A DNA stretch of 64,000 bases, from NCBI RefSeq assembly GCF_964340395.1, contig NC_135567.1:1788109-1852108 (forward strand), given 5' to 3'. Each line of letters begins with the position of its first letter. The stretch's first letter is position 1. The translations under genes were made by a program, and so were the position numbers. Source of the stretch: Glandiceps talaboti. Taxonomy: Eukaryota > Hemichordata > Enteropneusta > Spengelidae. Under the pieces are notes generated by a model. That model was not told the DNA's origin. It made no database searches and was given only the letters and a program-made list of their open reading frames with translations. Positions 11,901 to 26,900 of this stretch are shown piece by piece.

Positions 11901-14900
11901 ATTACTTCATTCAGCTATAATCTACTTGTGACATAAGGTTGTCACTACTTGTCATGTGCTTAGTACTGACAAAAGACCCTTTACTTTACTTGTACTTTCC
12001 ATTGGTGAAGGAAAAATAATATTGGGCAACAAAACCTAATGACCATTTTCAGTAACTTTACAATTCCAAAATCTTCACTTACTTCTTCTGCTTCTTGATT
12101 GGCTGTCTGATCTTCATCTGCCATCTGTGTTCGTGCCATTTTCCTTGGCCTTGGAGTTCCATCCTGAAAGGAATGAATCAAACAATACAGCATAAACTTA
12201 TTGATGGAATGAAATAAAAGTCATTTAGATTCTAAAATTTACACTTAAAGTTGCCACTACTCAAATTAACCTCTTTGAAAAGATATTACCACTAATAATA
12301 AAATTATGCTAATCTCCAAAATATTACTTCATTCAGCTTCAATCTACTTGTGACATAAGGTTGTCACTACTTGTCATGTGCTTAGTACTGACAAAAGACC
12401 CTTTAGTTAACTTGTACTTTCCATTGGTGAAGGAAAAATAATATTGGGCAACAAAACCTAATGACCATTTTCAGTAACTTTACAATTCCAAAATCTTCAC
12501 TTACTTCTTCTGCTTCTTGATTGGCTGTCTGATCTTCATCTGCCATCTGTGTTCGTGCCATCTTCCTTGGCCTTGGAGTTCCATCCTGAAAGGAATGAAT
12601 CAAACAATACAGTATAAACTTATTGATGGAATGAAATAAAAGTCATTTAGATTCTAAAATTTACACCTAAAGTTGCCACTACTCAAATTAACCTCTTTGA
12701 AAAGATATTACCACTAATAATAAAATTATGCTAATCTCCAAAATATTACTTCATTCAGATACAATCTACTTGTGACATAAGGTTGTCACTACTTGTCATG
12801 TGCTTAGTACTGACAAAAGACCCTTTAGTTTACTTGTACTTTCCATTGGTGAAGGAAAAATAATATTGGGCAACAAAACCTAATGACCATTTTCAGTAAC
12901 TTTACAATTCCAAAATCTTCACTTACTTCTTCTGCTTCTTGATTGGCTGTCTGATCTTCATCTGCCATCTGTGTTCGTGCCATCTTCCTTGGCCTTGGAG
13001 TTCCATCCTGAAAGGAATGAATCAAACAATACAGTATAAACTTATTGATGGAATGAAATAAAAGTCATTTACATTCTAAAATTTACACTTAAAGTTGCCA
13101 CTACTCAAATTAACCTCTTTGAAAAGATATTACCACTAATAATAAAATTATGCTAATCTCCAAAATATTACTTCATTCAGCTTCAATCTACTTGTGACAT
13201 AAGGTTGTCACTACTTGTCATGTGCTTAGTACTGACAAAAGACCCTTTAGTTTACTTGTACTTTCCATTGGTGAAGGAAAAATAATATTGGGCAACAAAA
13301 CCTAATGACCATTTTCAGTAACTTTAAAATTCCAAAATCTTCACTTACTTCTTCTGCTTCTTGATTGGCTGTCTGATCTTCATCTGCCATCTGTGTTCGT
13401 GCCATCTTCCTTGGCCTTGGAGTTCCATCCTGAAAGGAATGAATCAAACAATACAGTATAAACTTATTGATGGAATGAAATAAAAGTCATTTACATTCTA
13501 AAATTTACACATAAAGTTGCCACTACTCAAATTAACCTCTTTGAAAAGATATTACCACTAATAATAAAATTATGCTAATCTCCAAAATATTACTTCATTC
13601 AGCTTCAATCTACTTGTGACATAAGGTTGTCACTACTTGTCATGTGCTTAGTACTGACAAAAGACCCTTTAGTTTACTTGTACTTTCCATTGGTGAAGGA
13701 AAAATAATATTGGGCAACAAAACCTAATGACCATTTTCAGTAACTTTACAATTCCAAAATCTTCACTTACTTCTTCTGCTTCTTGATTGGCTGTCTGATC
13801 TTCATCTGCCATCTGTGTTCGTGCCATCTTCCTTGGCTTTGGAGTTCCATCCTGAAAGGAATGAATCAAACAATACAGTATAAACTTATTGATGGAATGA
13901 AATAAAAGTCATTTACATTCTAAAATTTACACTTAAAGTTGCCACTACTCAAATTAACCTCTTTGAAAAGATATTACCACTAATAATAAAATTATGCTAA
14001 TCTCCCAAATATTACTTCATTCAGCTTCAATCTACTTGTGACATAAGGTTGTCACTACTTGTCATGTGCTTAGTACTGACAAAAGACACTTTACTTTACT
14101 TGTACTTTCCATTGGTGAAGGAAAAATAATATTGGGCAACAAAACCTAATGACCATTTTCAGTAACTTTACAATTCCAAAATCTTCACTTACTTCTTCTG
14201 CTTCTTGATTGGCTGTCTGATCTTCATCTGCCATCTGTGTTCGTGCCATCTTCCTTGGCCTTGGAGTTCCATCCTGAAAGGAATGAATCAAACAATACAG
14301 TATAAACTTATTGATGGAATGAAATAAAAGTCATTTAGATTCTAAAATTTACACCTAAAGTTGCCACTACTCAAATTAACCTCTTTGAAAAGATATTACC
14401 ACTAATAATAAAATTATGCTAATCTCCAAAATATTACTTCATTCAGATACAATCTACTTGTGACATAAGGTTGTCACTACTTGTCATGTGCTTAGTACTG
14501 ACAAAAGATCCTTTAGTTTACTTGTACTTTCCATTGGTGAAGGAAAAATAATATTGGGCAACAAAACCTAATGACCATTTTCAGTAACTTTACAATTCCA
14601 AAATCTTCACTTACTTCTTCTGCTTCTTGATTGGCTGTCTGATCTTCATCTGCCATCTGTGTTCGTGCCATCTTCCTTGGCCTTGGAGTTCCATCCTGAA
14701 AGGAATGAATCAAACAATATAGTATAAACTTATTGATGGAATGAAATAAAAGTCATTTACATTCTAAAATTTACACTTAAAGTTGCCACTACTCAAATTA
14801 ACCTCTTTGAAAAAATATTACCACTAATAATAAAATTATGCTAATCTCCAAAATATTACTTCATTCAGCTACAATCTACTTGTGACATAAGGTTGTCACT

Positions 14901-17900
14901 ACTTGTCATGTGCTTAGTACTGACAAAAGACCCTTTAGTTAACTTGTACTTTCCATTGGTGAAGGAAAAATAATATTGGGCAACAAAACCTAATGACCAT
15001 TTTCAGTACCTTTACAATTCCAAGATATTACCACTGATAATAAAATTGTGATAATCACCAAAATATTACTTCATTCAGCTATAATCTACTTGTGACATAA
15101 GGTTGTCACTACTTGTCATGTGCTTAGTACTGACACAAGACCCTTTAGTTTACTTGTACTTTCCATTGGTGAAGGAAAAATAATATTGGGCAACAAAACC
15201 TAATGACCATTTTCAGTAACTTTACAATTCCAAAGTCTTCACTTACTTCTTCTGCTTCTTGATTGGCTGTCTGATCTTCATCTGCCATCTGTGTTCGTGC
15301 CATCTTCCTTGGCCTTGGAGTTCCATCCTGAAAGGAATGAATCAAACAATACAGTATAAACTTATTGATGGAATGAAATAAAAGTCATTTACATTCTAAA
15401 ATTTACACTTAAAGTTGCCACTACTCAAATTAACCTCTTTGAAAAGATATCACCACTAATAATAAAATTATGCTAATCTCCAAAATATTACTTCATTCAG
15501 CTTCAATCTACTTGTGACATAAGGTTGTCACTACTTGTCATGTGCTTAGTACTGACAAAAGACCCTTTAGTTTACTTGTACTTTCCATTGGTGAAGGAAA
15601 AATAATATTGGGCAACAAAACCTAATGACCATTTTCAGTAATTTTACAATGCCAAAATCTTCACTTACTTCTTCTGCTTCTTGATTGATTGGCTGTCTGA
15701 TCTTCATCTGCCATCTGTGTTCGTGCCATCTTCCTTGGCCTTGGAGTTCAATCCTGAAAGGAATGAATCAAACAACACAGTATAAACTTATTGATGGAAT
15801 GAAATAAAAGTCATTTAGATTCTAAAATTTACACTTAAAGTTGCCACTACTCAAATTAACCTCTTTGAAAAGATATCACCACTGATAATAAAATTATGCT
15901 AATCTCCAAAATATTACTTCATTCAGCTATAATCTACTTGTGACATAAGGTTGTCACTACTTGTCATGTGCTTAGTACTGACAAAAGACCCTTTACTTTA
16001 CTTGTACTTTCCATTGGTGAAGGAAAAATAATATTGGGCAACAAAACCTAATGACCATTTTCAGTAACTTTACAATTCCAAAATCTTCACTTACTTCTTC
16101 TGCTTCTTGATTGGCTGTCTGATCTTCTTCTGCCATCTGTGTTCGTGCCATCTTCCTTGGCCTTGGAGTTCCATCCTGAAAAAAATGAATCAAACAACAC
16201 AGTATAAACTTATTGATGGAATGAAATAAAAGTCATTTTGATTCTAAAATTTACACTTAAAGTTGCCACTACTCAAATTAACCTCTTTGAAAAGATATCA
16301 CCACTGATAATAAAATTATGCTAATCTCCAAAATATTACTTCATTCAGCTATAATCTACTTGTGACATAAGGTTGTCACTACTTGTCATGTGCTTAGTAC
16401 TGACAAAAGACCCTTTACTTTAGTTGTACTTTCCATTGGTGAAGGAAAAATAATATTGGGCAACAAAACCTAATGACCATTTTCAGTAACTTTACAATTC
16501 CAAAATCTTCACTTACTTCTTCTGCTTCTTGATTGGCTGTCTGATCTTCATCTGCCATCTGTGTTCGTGCCATCTTCCTTGGCCTTGGAGTTCCATCCTG
16601 AAAGGAATGAATCAAACAATTCAGTATAAACTTATTGATGGAATGAAATAAAAGTCATTTAGATTTTAATATTTACACCTAAAGTTGCCACTACTCAAAT
16701 TAACCTCTTTGAAAAGATATTACCACTGATAATAAAATTGTGATAATCACCAAAATATTACTTCATTCAGCTATAATCTACTTGTGACATAAGGTTGTCA
16801 CTACTTGTCATGTGCTTAGTACTGACACAAGACCCTTTACTTTACTTGTACTTTCCATTGGTGAAGGAAAAATAATATTGGGCAACAAAACCTAATGACC
16901 ATTTTCAGTAACTTTACAATTCCAAAGTCTTCACTTACTTCTTCTGCTTCTTGATTGGCTGTCTGATCTTCATCTGCCATCTGTGTTCGTGCCATCTTCC
17001 TTGGCCTTGGAGTTCCATCCTGAAAGGAATGAATCAAACAATACAGTATAAACTTATTGATGGAATGAAATAAAAGTCATTTACATTCTAAAATTTACAC
17101 TTAAAGTTGCCACTACTCAAATTAACCTCTTTGAAAAGATATTACCACTAATAATAAAATTATGCTAATCTCCAAAATATTACTTCATTCAGCTACAATC
17201 TACTTGTGACATAAGGTTGTCACTACTTGTCATGTGCTTAGTACTGACAAAAGACCGTTTAGTTTACTTGTACTTTCCATTGGTGAAGGAAAAATAATAT
17301 TGGGCAACAAAACCTAATGACCATTTTCAGTAACTTTACAATTCCAAAATCTTCACTTACTTCTTCTGCTTCTTGATTGGCTGTCTGATCTTCTTCTGCC
17401 ATCTGTGTTCGTGCCATCTTCCTTGGCCTTGGAGTTCCATCCTGAAAGGAATGAATCAAACAATACAGTATAAACTTATTGATGGAATGAAATAAAAGTC
17501 ATTTAGATTTTAATATTTACACCTAAAGTTGCCACTACTCAAATTAACCTCTTTGAAAAGATATTACCACTGATAATAAAATTGTGATAATCACCAAAAT
17601 ATTACTTCATTCAGCTATAATCTACTTGTGACATAAGGTTGTCACTACTTGTCATGTGCTTAGTACTGACACAAGACCCTTTAGTTTACTTGTACTTTCC
17701 ATTGGTGAAGGAAAAATAATATTGGGCAACAAAACCTAATGACCATTTTCAGTAACTTTACAATTCCAAAGTCTTCACTTACTTCTTCTGCTTCTTGATT
17801 GGCTGTCTGATCTTCATCTGCCATCTGTGTTCGTGCCATCTTCCTTGGCCTTGGAGTTCCATCCTGAAAGGAATGAATCAAACAATACAGTATAAACTTA

Positions 17901-20900
17901 TTGATGGAATGAAATAAAAGTCATTTACATTCTAAAATTTACACTTAAAGTTGCCACTACTCAAATTAACCTCTTTGAAAAGATATTACCACTAATAATA
18001 AAATTATGCTAATCTCCAAAATATTACTTCATTCAGCTACAATCTACTTGTGACATAAGGTTGTCACTACTTGTCATGTGCTTAGTACTGACAAAAGACC
18101 CTTTAGTTTACTTGTACTTTCCATTGGTGAAGGAAAAATAATATTGGGCAACAAAACCTAATGACCATTTTCAGTAACTTTACAATTCCAAAATCTTCAC
18201 TTACTTCTTCTGCTTCTTGATTGGCTGTCTGATCTTCTTCTGCCATCTGTGTTCGTGCCATCTTCCTTGGCCTTGGAGTTCCATCCTGAAAGGAATGAAT
18301 CAAACAATACAGTATAAACTTATTGATGGAATGAAATAAAAGTCATTTAGATTTTAATATTTACACCTAAAGTTGCCACTACTCAAATTAACCTCTTTGA
18401 AAAGATATTACCACTGATAATAAAATTGTGATAATCACCAAAATATTACTTCATTCAGCTATAATCTACTTGTGACATAAGGTTGTCACTACTTGTCATG
18501 TGCTTAGTACTGACAAAAGACCCTTTAGTTAACTTGTACTTTCCATTGGTGAAGGAAAAATAATATTGGGCAACAAAACCTAATGACCATTTTCAGTAAC
18601 TTTACAATTCCAAAATCTTCACTTACTTCTTCTGCTTCTTGATTGGCTGTCTGATCTTCATCTGCCATCTGTGTTCGTGCCATCTTCCTTGGCCTTGGAG
18701 TTCCATCCTGAAAGGAATGAATCAAACAATACAGCATAAACTTATTGATGGAATGAAATAAAAGTCATTTAGATTCTGAAATTTACACTTAAAGTTGCCA
18801 CTACTCAAATTAACCTCTTTGAAAAGATATTACCACTAATAATAAAATTATGCTAATCTCCAAAATATTACTTCATTCAGCTTCAATCTACTTGTGACAT
18901 AAGGTTGTCACTACTTGTCATGTGCTTAGTACTGACAAAAGACCCTTTAGTTTACTTGTACTTTCCATTGGTGAAGGAAAAATAATATTGGGCAACAAAA
19001 CCTAATGACCATTTTCAGTAACTTTACAATTCCAAAATCTTCACTTACTTCTTCTGCTTCTTGATTGGCTGTCTGATCTTCATCTGCCATCTGTGTTCGT
19101 GCCATCTTCCTTGGCCTTGGAGTTCCATCCTGAAAGGAATGAATCAAACAATACAGTATAAACTTATTGATGGAATGAAATAAAAGTCATTTAGATTTTA
19201 ATATTTACACCTAAAGTTGCCACTACTCAAATTAACCTCTTTGAAAAGATATTACCACTGATAATAAAATTGTGATAATCACCAAAATATTACTTCATTC
19301 AGCTATAATCTACTTGTGACATAAGGTTGTCACTACTTGTCATGTGCTTAGTACTGACACAAGACCCTTTAGTTTACTTGTACTTTCCATTGGTGAAGGA
19401 AAAATAATATTGGGCAACAAAACCTAATGACCATTTTCAGTAACTTTACAATTCCAAAGTCTTCACTTACTTCTTCTGCTTCTTGATTGGCTGTCTGATC
19501 TTCATCTGCCATCTGTGTTCGTGCCATCTTCCTTGGCCTTGGAGTTCCATCCTGAAAGGAATGAATCAAACAATACAGTATAAACTTATTGATGGAATGA
19601 AATAAAAGTCATTTACATTCTAAAATTTACACTTAAAGTTGCCACTACTCAAATTAACCTCTTTGAAAAGATATTACCACTAATAATAAAATTATGCTAA
19701 TCTCCAAAATATTACTTCATTCAGCTACAATCTACTTGTGACATAAGGTTGTCACTACTTGTCATGTGCTTAGTACTGACAAAAGACCCTTTACTTTACT
19801 TGTACTTTCCATTGGTGAAGGAAAAATAATATTGGGCAACAAAACCTAATGACCATTTTCAGTAACTTTACAATTCCAAAATCTTCACTTACTTCTTCTG
19901 CTTCTTGATTGGCTGTCTGATCTTCTTCTGCCATCTGTGTTCGTGCCATCTTCCTTGGCCTTGGAGTTCCATCCTGAAAGGAATGAATCAAACAATACAG
20001 TATAAACTTATTGATGGAATGAAATAAAAGTCATTTAGATTCTAAAATTTACACCTAAAGTTGCCACTACTCAAATTAACCTCTTTGAAAAGATATTACC
20101 ACTGATAATAAAATTGTGATAATCACCAAAATATTACTTCATTCAGCTATAATCTACTTGTGACATAAGGTTGTCACTACTTGTCATGTGCTTAGTACTG
20201 ACACAAGACCCTTTAGTTTACTTGTACTTTCCATTGGTGAAGGAAAAATAATATTGGGCAACAAAACCTAATGACCATTTTCAGTAACTTTACAATTCCA
20301 AAGTCTTCACTTACTTCTTCTGCTTCTTGATTGGCTGTCTGATCTTCATCTGCCATCTGTGTTCGTGCCATCTTCCTTGGCCTTGGAGTTCCATCCTGAA
20401 AGGAATGAATCAAACAATACAGTATAAACTTATTGATGGAATGAAATAAAAGTCATTTACATTCTAAAATTTACACTTAAAGTTGCCACTACTCAAATTA
20501 ACCTCTTTGAAAAGATATTACCACTAATAATAAAATTATGCTAATCTCCAAAATATTACTTCATTCAGCTATAATCTACTTGTGACATAAGGTTGTCACT
20601 ACTTGTCATGTGCTTAGTACTGACAAAAGACCCTTTACTTTACTTGTACTTTCCATTGGTGAAGGAAAAATAATATTGGGCAACAAAACCTAATGACCAT
20701 TTTCAGTAACTTTACAATTCCAAAATCTTCACTTACTTCTGATTCTTGATTGGCTGTCTGATCTTCATCTGCCATCTGTGTTCGTGCCATCTTCCTTGGC
20801 CTTGGAGTTCCATCCTGAAAGGAATGAATCAAACAATACAGTATAAACTTATTGATGGAATGAAATAAAAGTCATTTAGATTCTAAAATTTACACCTAAA

Positions 20901-23900
20901 GTTGCCACTACTCAAATTAACCTCTTTGAAAAGATATTACCACTAATAATAAAATTATGCTAATCTCCAAAATATTACTTCATTCAGATACAATCTACTT
21001 GTGACATAAGGTTGTCACTACTTGTCATGTGCTTAGTACTGACAAAAGACCCTTTAGTTTACTTGTACTTTCCATTGGTGAAGGAAAAATAATATTGGGC
21101 AACAAAACCTAATGACCATTTTCAGTAACTTTACAATTCCAAAATCTTCACTTACTTCTTCTGCTTCTTGATTGGCTGTCTGATCTTCTTCTGCCATCTG
21201 TGTTCGTGCCATCTTCCTTGGCCTTGGAGTTCCATCCTGAAAGGAATGAATCAAACAATACAGTATAAACTTATTGATGGAATGAAATAAAAGTCATTTA
21301 GATTCTAAAATTTACACCTAAAGTTGCCACTACTCAAATTAACCTCTTTGAAAAGATATTACCACTGATAATAAAATTGTGATAATCACCAAAATATTAC
21401 TTCATTCAGCTATAATCTACTTGTGACATAAGGTTGTCACTACTTGTCATGTGCTTAGTACTGACACAAGACCCTTTAGTTTACTTGTACTTTCCATTGG
21501 TGAAGGAAAAATAATATTGGGCAACAAAACCTAATGACCATTTTCAGTAACTTTACAATTCCAAAGTCTTCACTTACTTCTTCTGCTTCTTGATTGGCTG
21601 TCTGATCTTCATCTGCCATCTGTGTTCGTGCCATCTTCCTTGGCCTTGGAGTTCCATCCTGAAAGGAATGAATCAAACAATACAGTATAAACTTATTGAT
21701 GGAATGAAATAAAAGTCATTTACATTCTAAAATTTACACTTAAAGTTGCCACTACTCAAATTAACCTCTTTGAAAAGATATTACCACTAATAATAAAATT
21801 ATGCTAATCTCCAAAATATTACTTCATTCAGCTACAATCTACTTGTGACATAAGGTTGTCACTACTTGTCATGTGCTTAGTACTGACAAAAGACCCTTTA
21901 GTTTACTTGTACTTTCCATTGGTGAAGGAAAAATAATATTGGGCAACAAAACCTAATGACCATTTTCAGTAACTTTACAATTCCAAAATCTTCACTTACT
22001 TCTTCTGCTTCTTGATTGGCTGTCTGATCTTCTTCTGCCATCTGTGTTCGTGCCATCTTCCTTGGCCTTGGAGTTCCATCCTGAAAGGAATGAATCAAAC
22101 AATACAGTATAAACTTATTGATGGAATGAAATAAAAGTCATTTAGATTTTAATATTTACACCTAAAGTTGCCACTACTCAAATTAACCTCTTTGAAAAGA
22201 TATTACCACTGATAATAAAATTGTGATAATCACCAAAATATTACTTCATTCAGCTATAATCTACTTGTGACATAAGGTTGTCACTACTTGTCATGTGCTT
22301 AGTACTGACAAAAGACCCTTTACTTTACTTGTACTTTCCATTGGTGAAGGAAAAATAATATTGGGCAACAAAACCTAATGACCATTTTCAGTAACTTTAC
22401 AATTCCAAAATCTTCACTTACTTCTTCTGCTTCTTGATTGGCTGTCTGATCTTCATCTGCCATCTGTGTTCGTGCCATCTTCCTTGGCCTTGGAGTTCCA
22501 TCCTGAAAGGAATGAATCAAACAATACAGTATAAATTTATTGATGGAATGAAATAAAAGTCATTTACATTCTAAAATTTACACTTAAAGTTGCCACTACT
22601 CAAATTAACCTCTTTGAAAAGATATTACCACTAATAATAAAATTATGCTAATCTCCAAAATATTACTTCATTCAGCTATAATCTACTTGTGACATAAGGT
22701 TGTCACTACTTGTCATGTGCTTAGTACTGACACAAGACCCTTTAGTTTACTTGTACTTTCCATTGGTGAAGGAAAAATAATATTGGGCAACAAAACCTAA
22801 TGACCATTTTCAGTAACTTTACAATTCCAAAGTCTTCACTTACTTCTTCTGCTTCTTGATTGGCTGTCTGATCTTCATCTGCCATCTGTGTTCGTGCCAT
22901 CTTCCTTGGCCTTGGAGTTCCATCCTGAAAGGAATGAATCAAACAATACAGTATAAACTTATTGATGGAATGAAATAAAAGTCATTTACATTCTAAAATT
23001 TACACCTAAAGTTGCCACTACTCAAATTAACCTCTTTGAAAAGATATTACCACTAATAATAAAATTATGCTAATCTCCAAAATATTACTTCATTCAGCTA
23101 CAATCTACTTGTGACATAAGGTTGTCACTACTTGTCATGTGCTTAGTACTGACAAAAGACCCTTTAGTTTACTTGTACTTTCCATTGGTGAAGGAAAAAT
23201 AATATTGGGCAACAAAACCTAATGACCATTTTCAGTAACTTTACAATTCCAAAATCTTCACTTACTTCTTCTGCTTCTTGATTGGCTGTCTGATCTTCTT
23301 CTGCCATCTGTGTTCGTGCCATCTTCCTTGGCCTTGGAGTTCCATCCTGAAAGGAATGAATCAAACAATACAGTATAAACTTATTGATGGAATGAAATAA
23401 AAGTCATTTAGAATCTAAAATTTACACCTAAAGTTGCCACTACTCAAATTAACCTCTTTGAAAAGATATTACCACTGATAATAAAATTGTGATAATCACC
23501 AAAATATTACTTCATTCAGCTATAATCTACTTGTGACATAAGGTTGTCACTACTTGTCATGTGCTTAGTACTGACACAAGACCCTTTAGTTTACTTGTAC
23601 TTTCCATTGGTGAAGGAAAAATAATATTGGGCAACAAAACCTAATGACCATTTTCAGTAACTTTACAATTCCAAAGTCTTCACTTACTTCTTCTGCTTCT
23701 TGATTGGCTGTCTGATCTTCATCTGCCATCTGTGTTCGTGCCATCTTCCTTGGCCTTGGAGTTCCATCCTGAAAGGAATGAATCAAACAATACAGTATAA
23801 ACTTATTGATGGAATGAAATAAAAGTCATTTACATTCTAAAATTTACACTTAAAGTTGCCACTACTCAAATTAACCTCTTTGAAAAGATATTACCACTAA

Positions 23901-26900
23901 TAATAAAATTATGCTAATCTCCAAAATATTACTTCATTCAGCTACAATCTACTTGTGACATAAGGTTGTCACTACTTGTCATGTGCTTAGTACTGACAAA
24001 AGACCCTTTAGTTTACTTGTACTTTCCATTGGTGAAGGAAAAATAATATTGGGCAACAAAACCTAATGACCATTTTCAGTAACTTTACAATTCCAAAATC
24101 TTCACTTACTTCTTCTGCTTCTTGATTGGCTGTCTGATCTTCTTCTGCCATCTGTGTTCGTGCCATCTTCCTTGGCCTTGGAGTTCCATCCTGAAAGGAA
24201 TGAATCAAACAATACAGTATAAACTTATTGATGGAATGAAATAAAAGTCATTTAGATTTTAATATTTACACTTAAAGTTGCCACTACTCAAATTAACCTC
24301 TTTGAAAAGATATTACCACTGATAATAAAATTGTGATAATCACCAAAATATTACTTCATTCAGCTATAATCTACTTGTGACATAAGGTTGTCACTACTTG
24401 TCATGTGCTTAGTACTGACAAAAGACCCTTTACTTTACTTGTACTTTCCATTGGTGAAGGAAAAATAATATTGGGCAACAAAACCTAATGACCATTTTCA
24501 GTAACTTTACAATTCCAAAATCTTCACTTACTTCTGCTTCTTGATTGGCTGTCTGATCTTCATCTGCCATCTGTGTTCGTGCCATCTTCCTTGGCCTTGG
24601 AGTTCCATCCTGAAAGGAATGAATCAAACAATACAGTATAAACTTATTGATGGAATGAAATAAAAGTCATTTAGATTCTAAAATTTACACCTAAAGTTGC
24701 CACTACTCAAATTAACCTCTTTGAAAAGATATTACCACTAATAATAAAATTATGCTAATCTCCAAAATATTACTTCATTCAGATACAATCTACTTGTGAC
24801 ATAAGGTTGTCACTACTTGTCATGTGCTTAGTACTGACAAAAGACCCTTTAGTTTACTTGTACTTTCCATTGGTGAAGGAAAAATAATATTGGGCAACAA
24901 AACCTAATGACCATTTTCAGTAACTTTACAATTCCAAAATCTTCACTTACTTCTTCTGCTTCTTGATTGGCTGTCTGATCTTCATCTGCCATCTGTGTTC
25001 GTGCCATCTTCCTTGGCCTTGGAGTTCCATCCTGAAAGGAATGAATCAAACAATACAGTATAAATTTATTGATGGAATGAAATAAAAGTCATTTACATTC
25101 TAAAATTTACACTTAAAGTTGCCACTACTCAAATTAACCTCTTTGAAAAGATATTACCACTAATAATAAAATTATGCTAATCTCCAAAATATTACTTCAT
25201 TCAGCTTCAATCTACTTGTGACATAAGGTTGTCACTACTTGTCATGTGCTTAGTACTGACAAAAGACCCTTTAGTTTACTTGTACTTTCCATTGGTGAAG
25301 GAAAAATAATATTGGGCAACAAAACCTAATGACCATTTTCAGTAACTTTACAATTCCAAAATCTTCACTTACTTCTTCTGCTTCTTGATTGGCTGTCTGA
25401 TCTTCTTCTGCCATCTGTGTTCGTGCCATCTTCCTTGGCCTTGGAGTTCCATCCTGAAAGGAATGAATCAAACAATACAGTATAAACTTATTGATGGAAT
25501 GAAATAAAAGTCATTTAGATTTTAATATTTACACCTAAAGTTGCCACTACTCAAATTAACCTCTTTGAAAAGATATTACCACTGATAATAAAATTGTGAT
25601 AATCACCAAAATATTACTTCATTCAGCTATAATCTACTTGTGACATAAGGTTGTCACTACTTGTCATGTGCTTAGTACTGACAAAAGACCCTTTAGTTAA
25701 CTTGTACTTTCCATTGGTGAAGGAAAAATAATATTGGGCAACAAAACCTAATGACCATTTTCAGTAACTTTACAATTCCAAAATCTTCACTTACTTCTTC
25801 TGCTTCTTGATTGGCTGTCTGATCTTCATCTGCCATCTGTGTTCGTGCCATCTTCCTTGGCCTTGGAGTTCCATCCTGAAAGGAATGAATCAAACAATAC
25901 AGCATAAACTTATTGATGGAATGAAATAAAAGTCATTTAGATTCTGAAATTTACACTTAAAGTTGCCACTACTCAAATTAACCTCTTTGAAAAGATATTA
26001 CCACTAATAATAAAATTATGCTAATCTCCAAAATATTACTTCATTCAGCTTCAATCTACTTGTGACATAAGGTTGTCACTACTTGTCATGTGCTTAGTAC
26101 TGACAAAAGACCCTTTAGTTTACTTGTACTTTCCATTGGTGAAGGAAAAATAATATTGGGCAACAAAACCTAATGACCATTTTCAGTAACTTTACAATTC
26201 CAAAATCTTCACTTACTTCTTCTGCTTCTTGATTGGCTGTCTGATCTTCATCTGCCATCTGTGTTCGTGCCATCTTCCTTGGCCTTGGAGTTCCATCCTG
26301 AAAGGAATGAATCAAACAATACAGTATAAACTTATTGATGGAATGAAATAAAAGTCATTTAGATTTTAATATTTACACCTAAAGTTGCCACTACTCAAAT
26401 TAACCTCTTTGAAAAGATATTACCACTGATAATAAAATTGTGATAATCACCAAAATATTACTTCATTCAGCTATAATCTACTTGTGACATAAGGTTGTCA
26501 CTACTTGTCATGTGCTTAGTACTGACACAAGACCCTTTAGTTTACTTGTACTTTCCATTGGTGAAGGAAAAATAATATTGGGCAACAAAACCTAATGACC
26601 ATTTTCAGTAACTTTACAATTCCAAAGTCTTCACTTACTTCTTCTGCTTCTTGATTGGCTGTCTGATCTTCATCTGCCATCTGTGTTCGTGCCATCTTCC
26701 TTGGCCTTGGAGTTCCATCCTGAAAGGAATGAATCAAACAATACAGTATAAACTTATTGATGGAATGAAATAAAAGTCATTTACATTCTAAAATTTACAC
26801 TTAAAGTTGCCACTACTCAAATTAACCTCTTTGAAAAGATATTACCACTAATAATAAAATTATGCTAATCTCCAAAATATTACTTCATTCAGCTACAATC

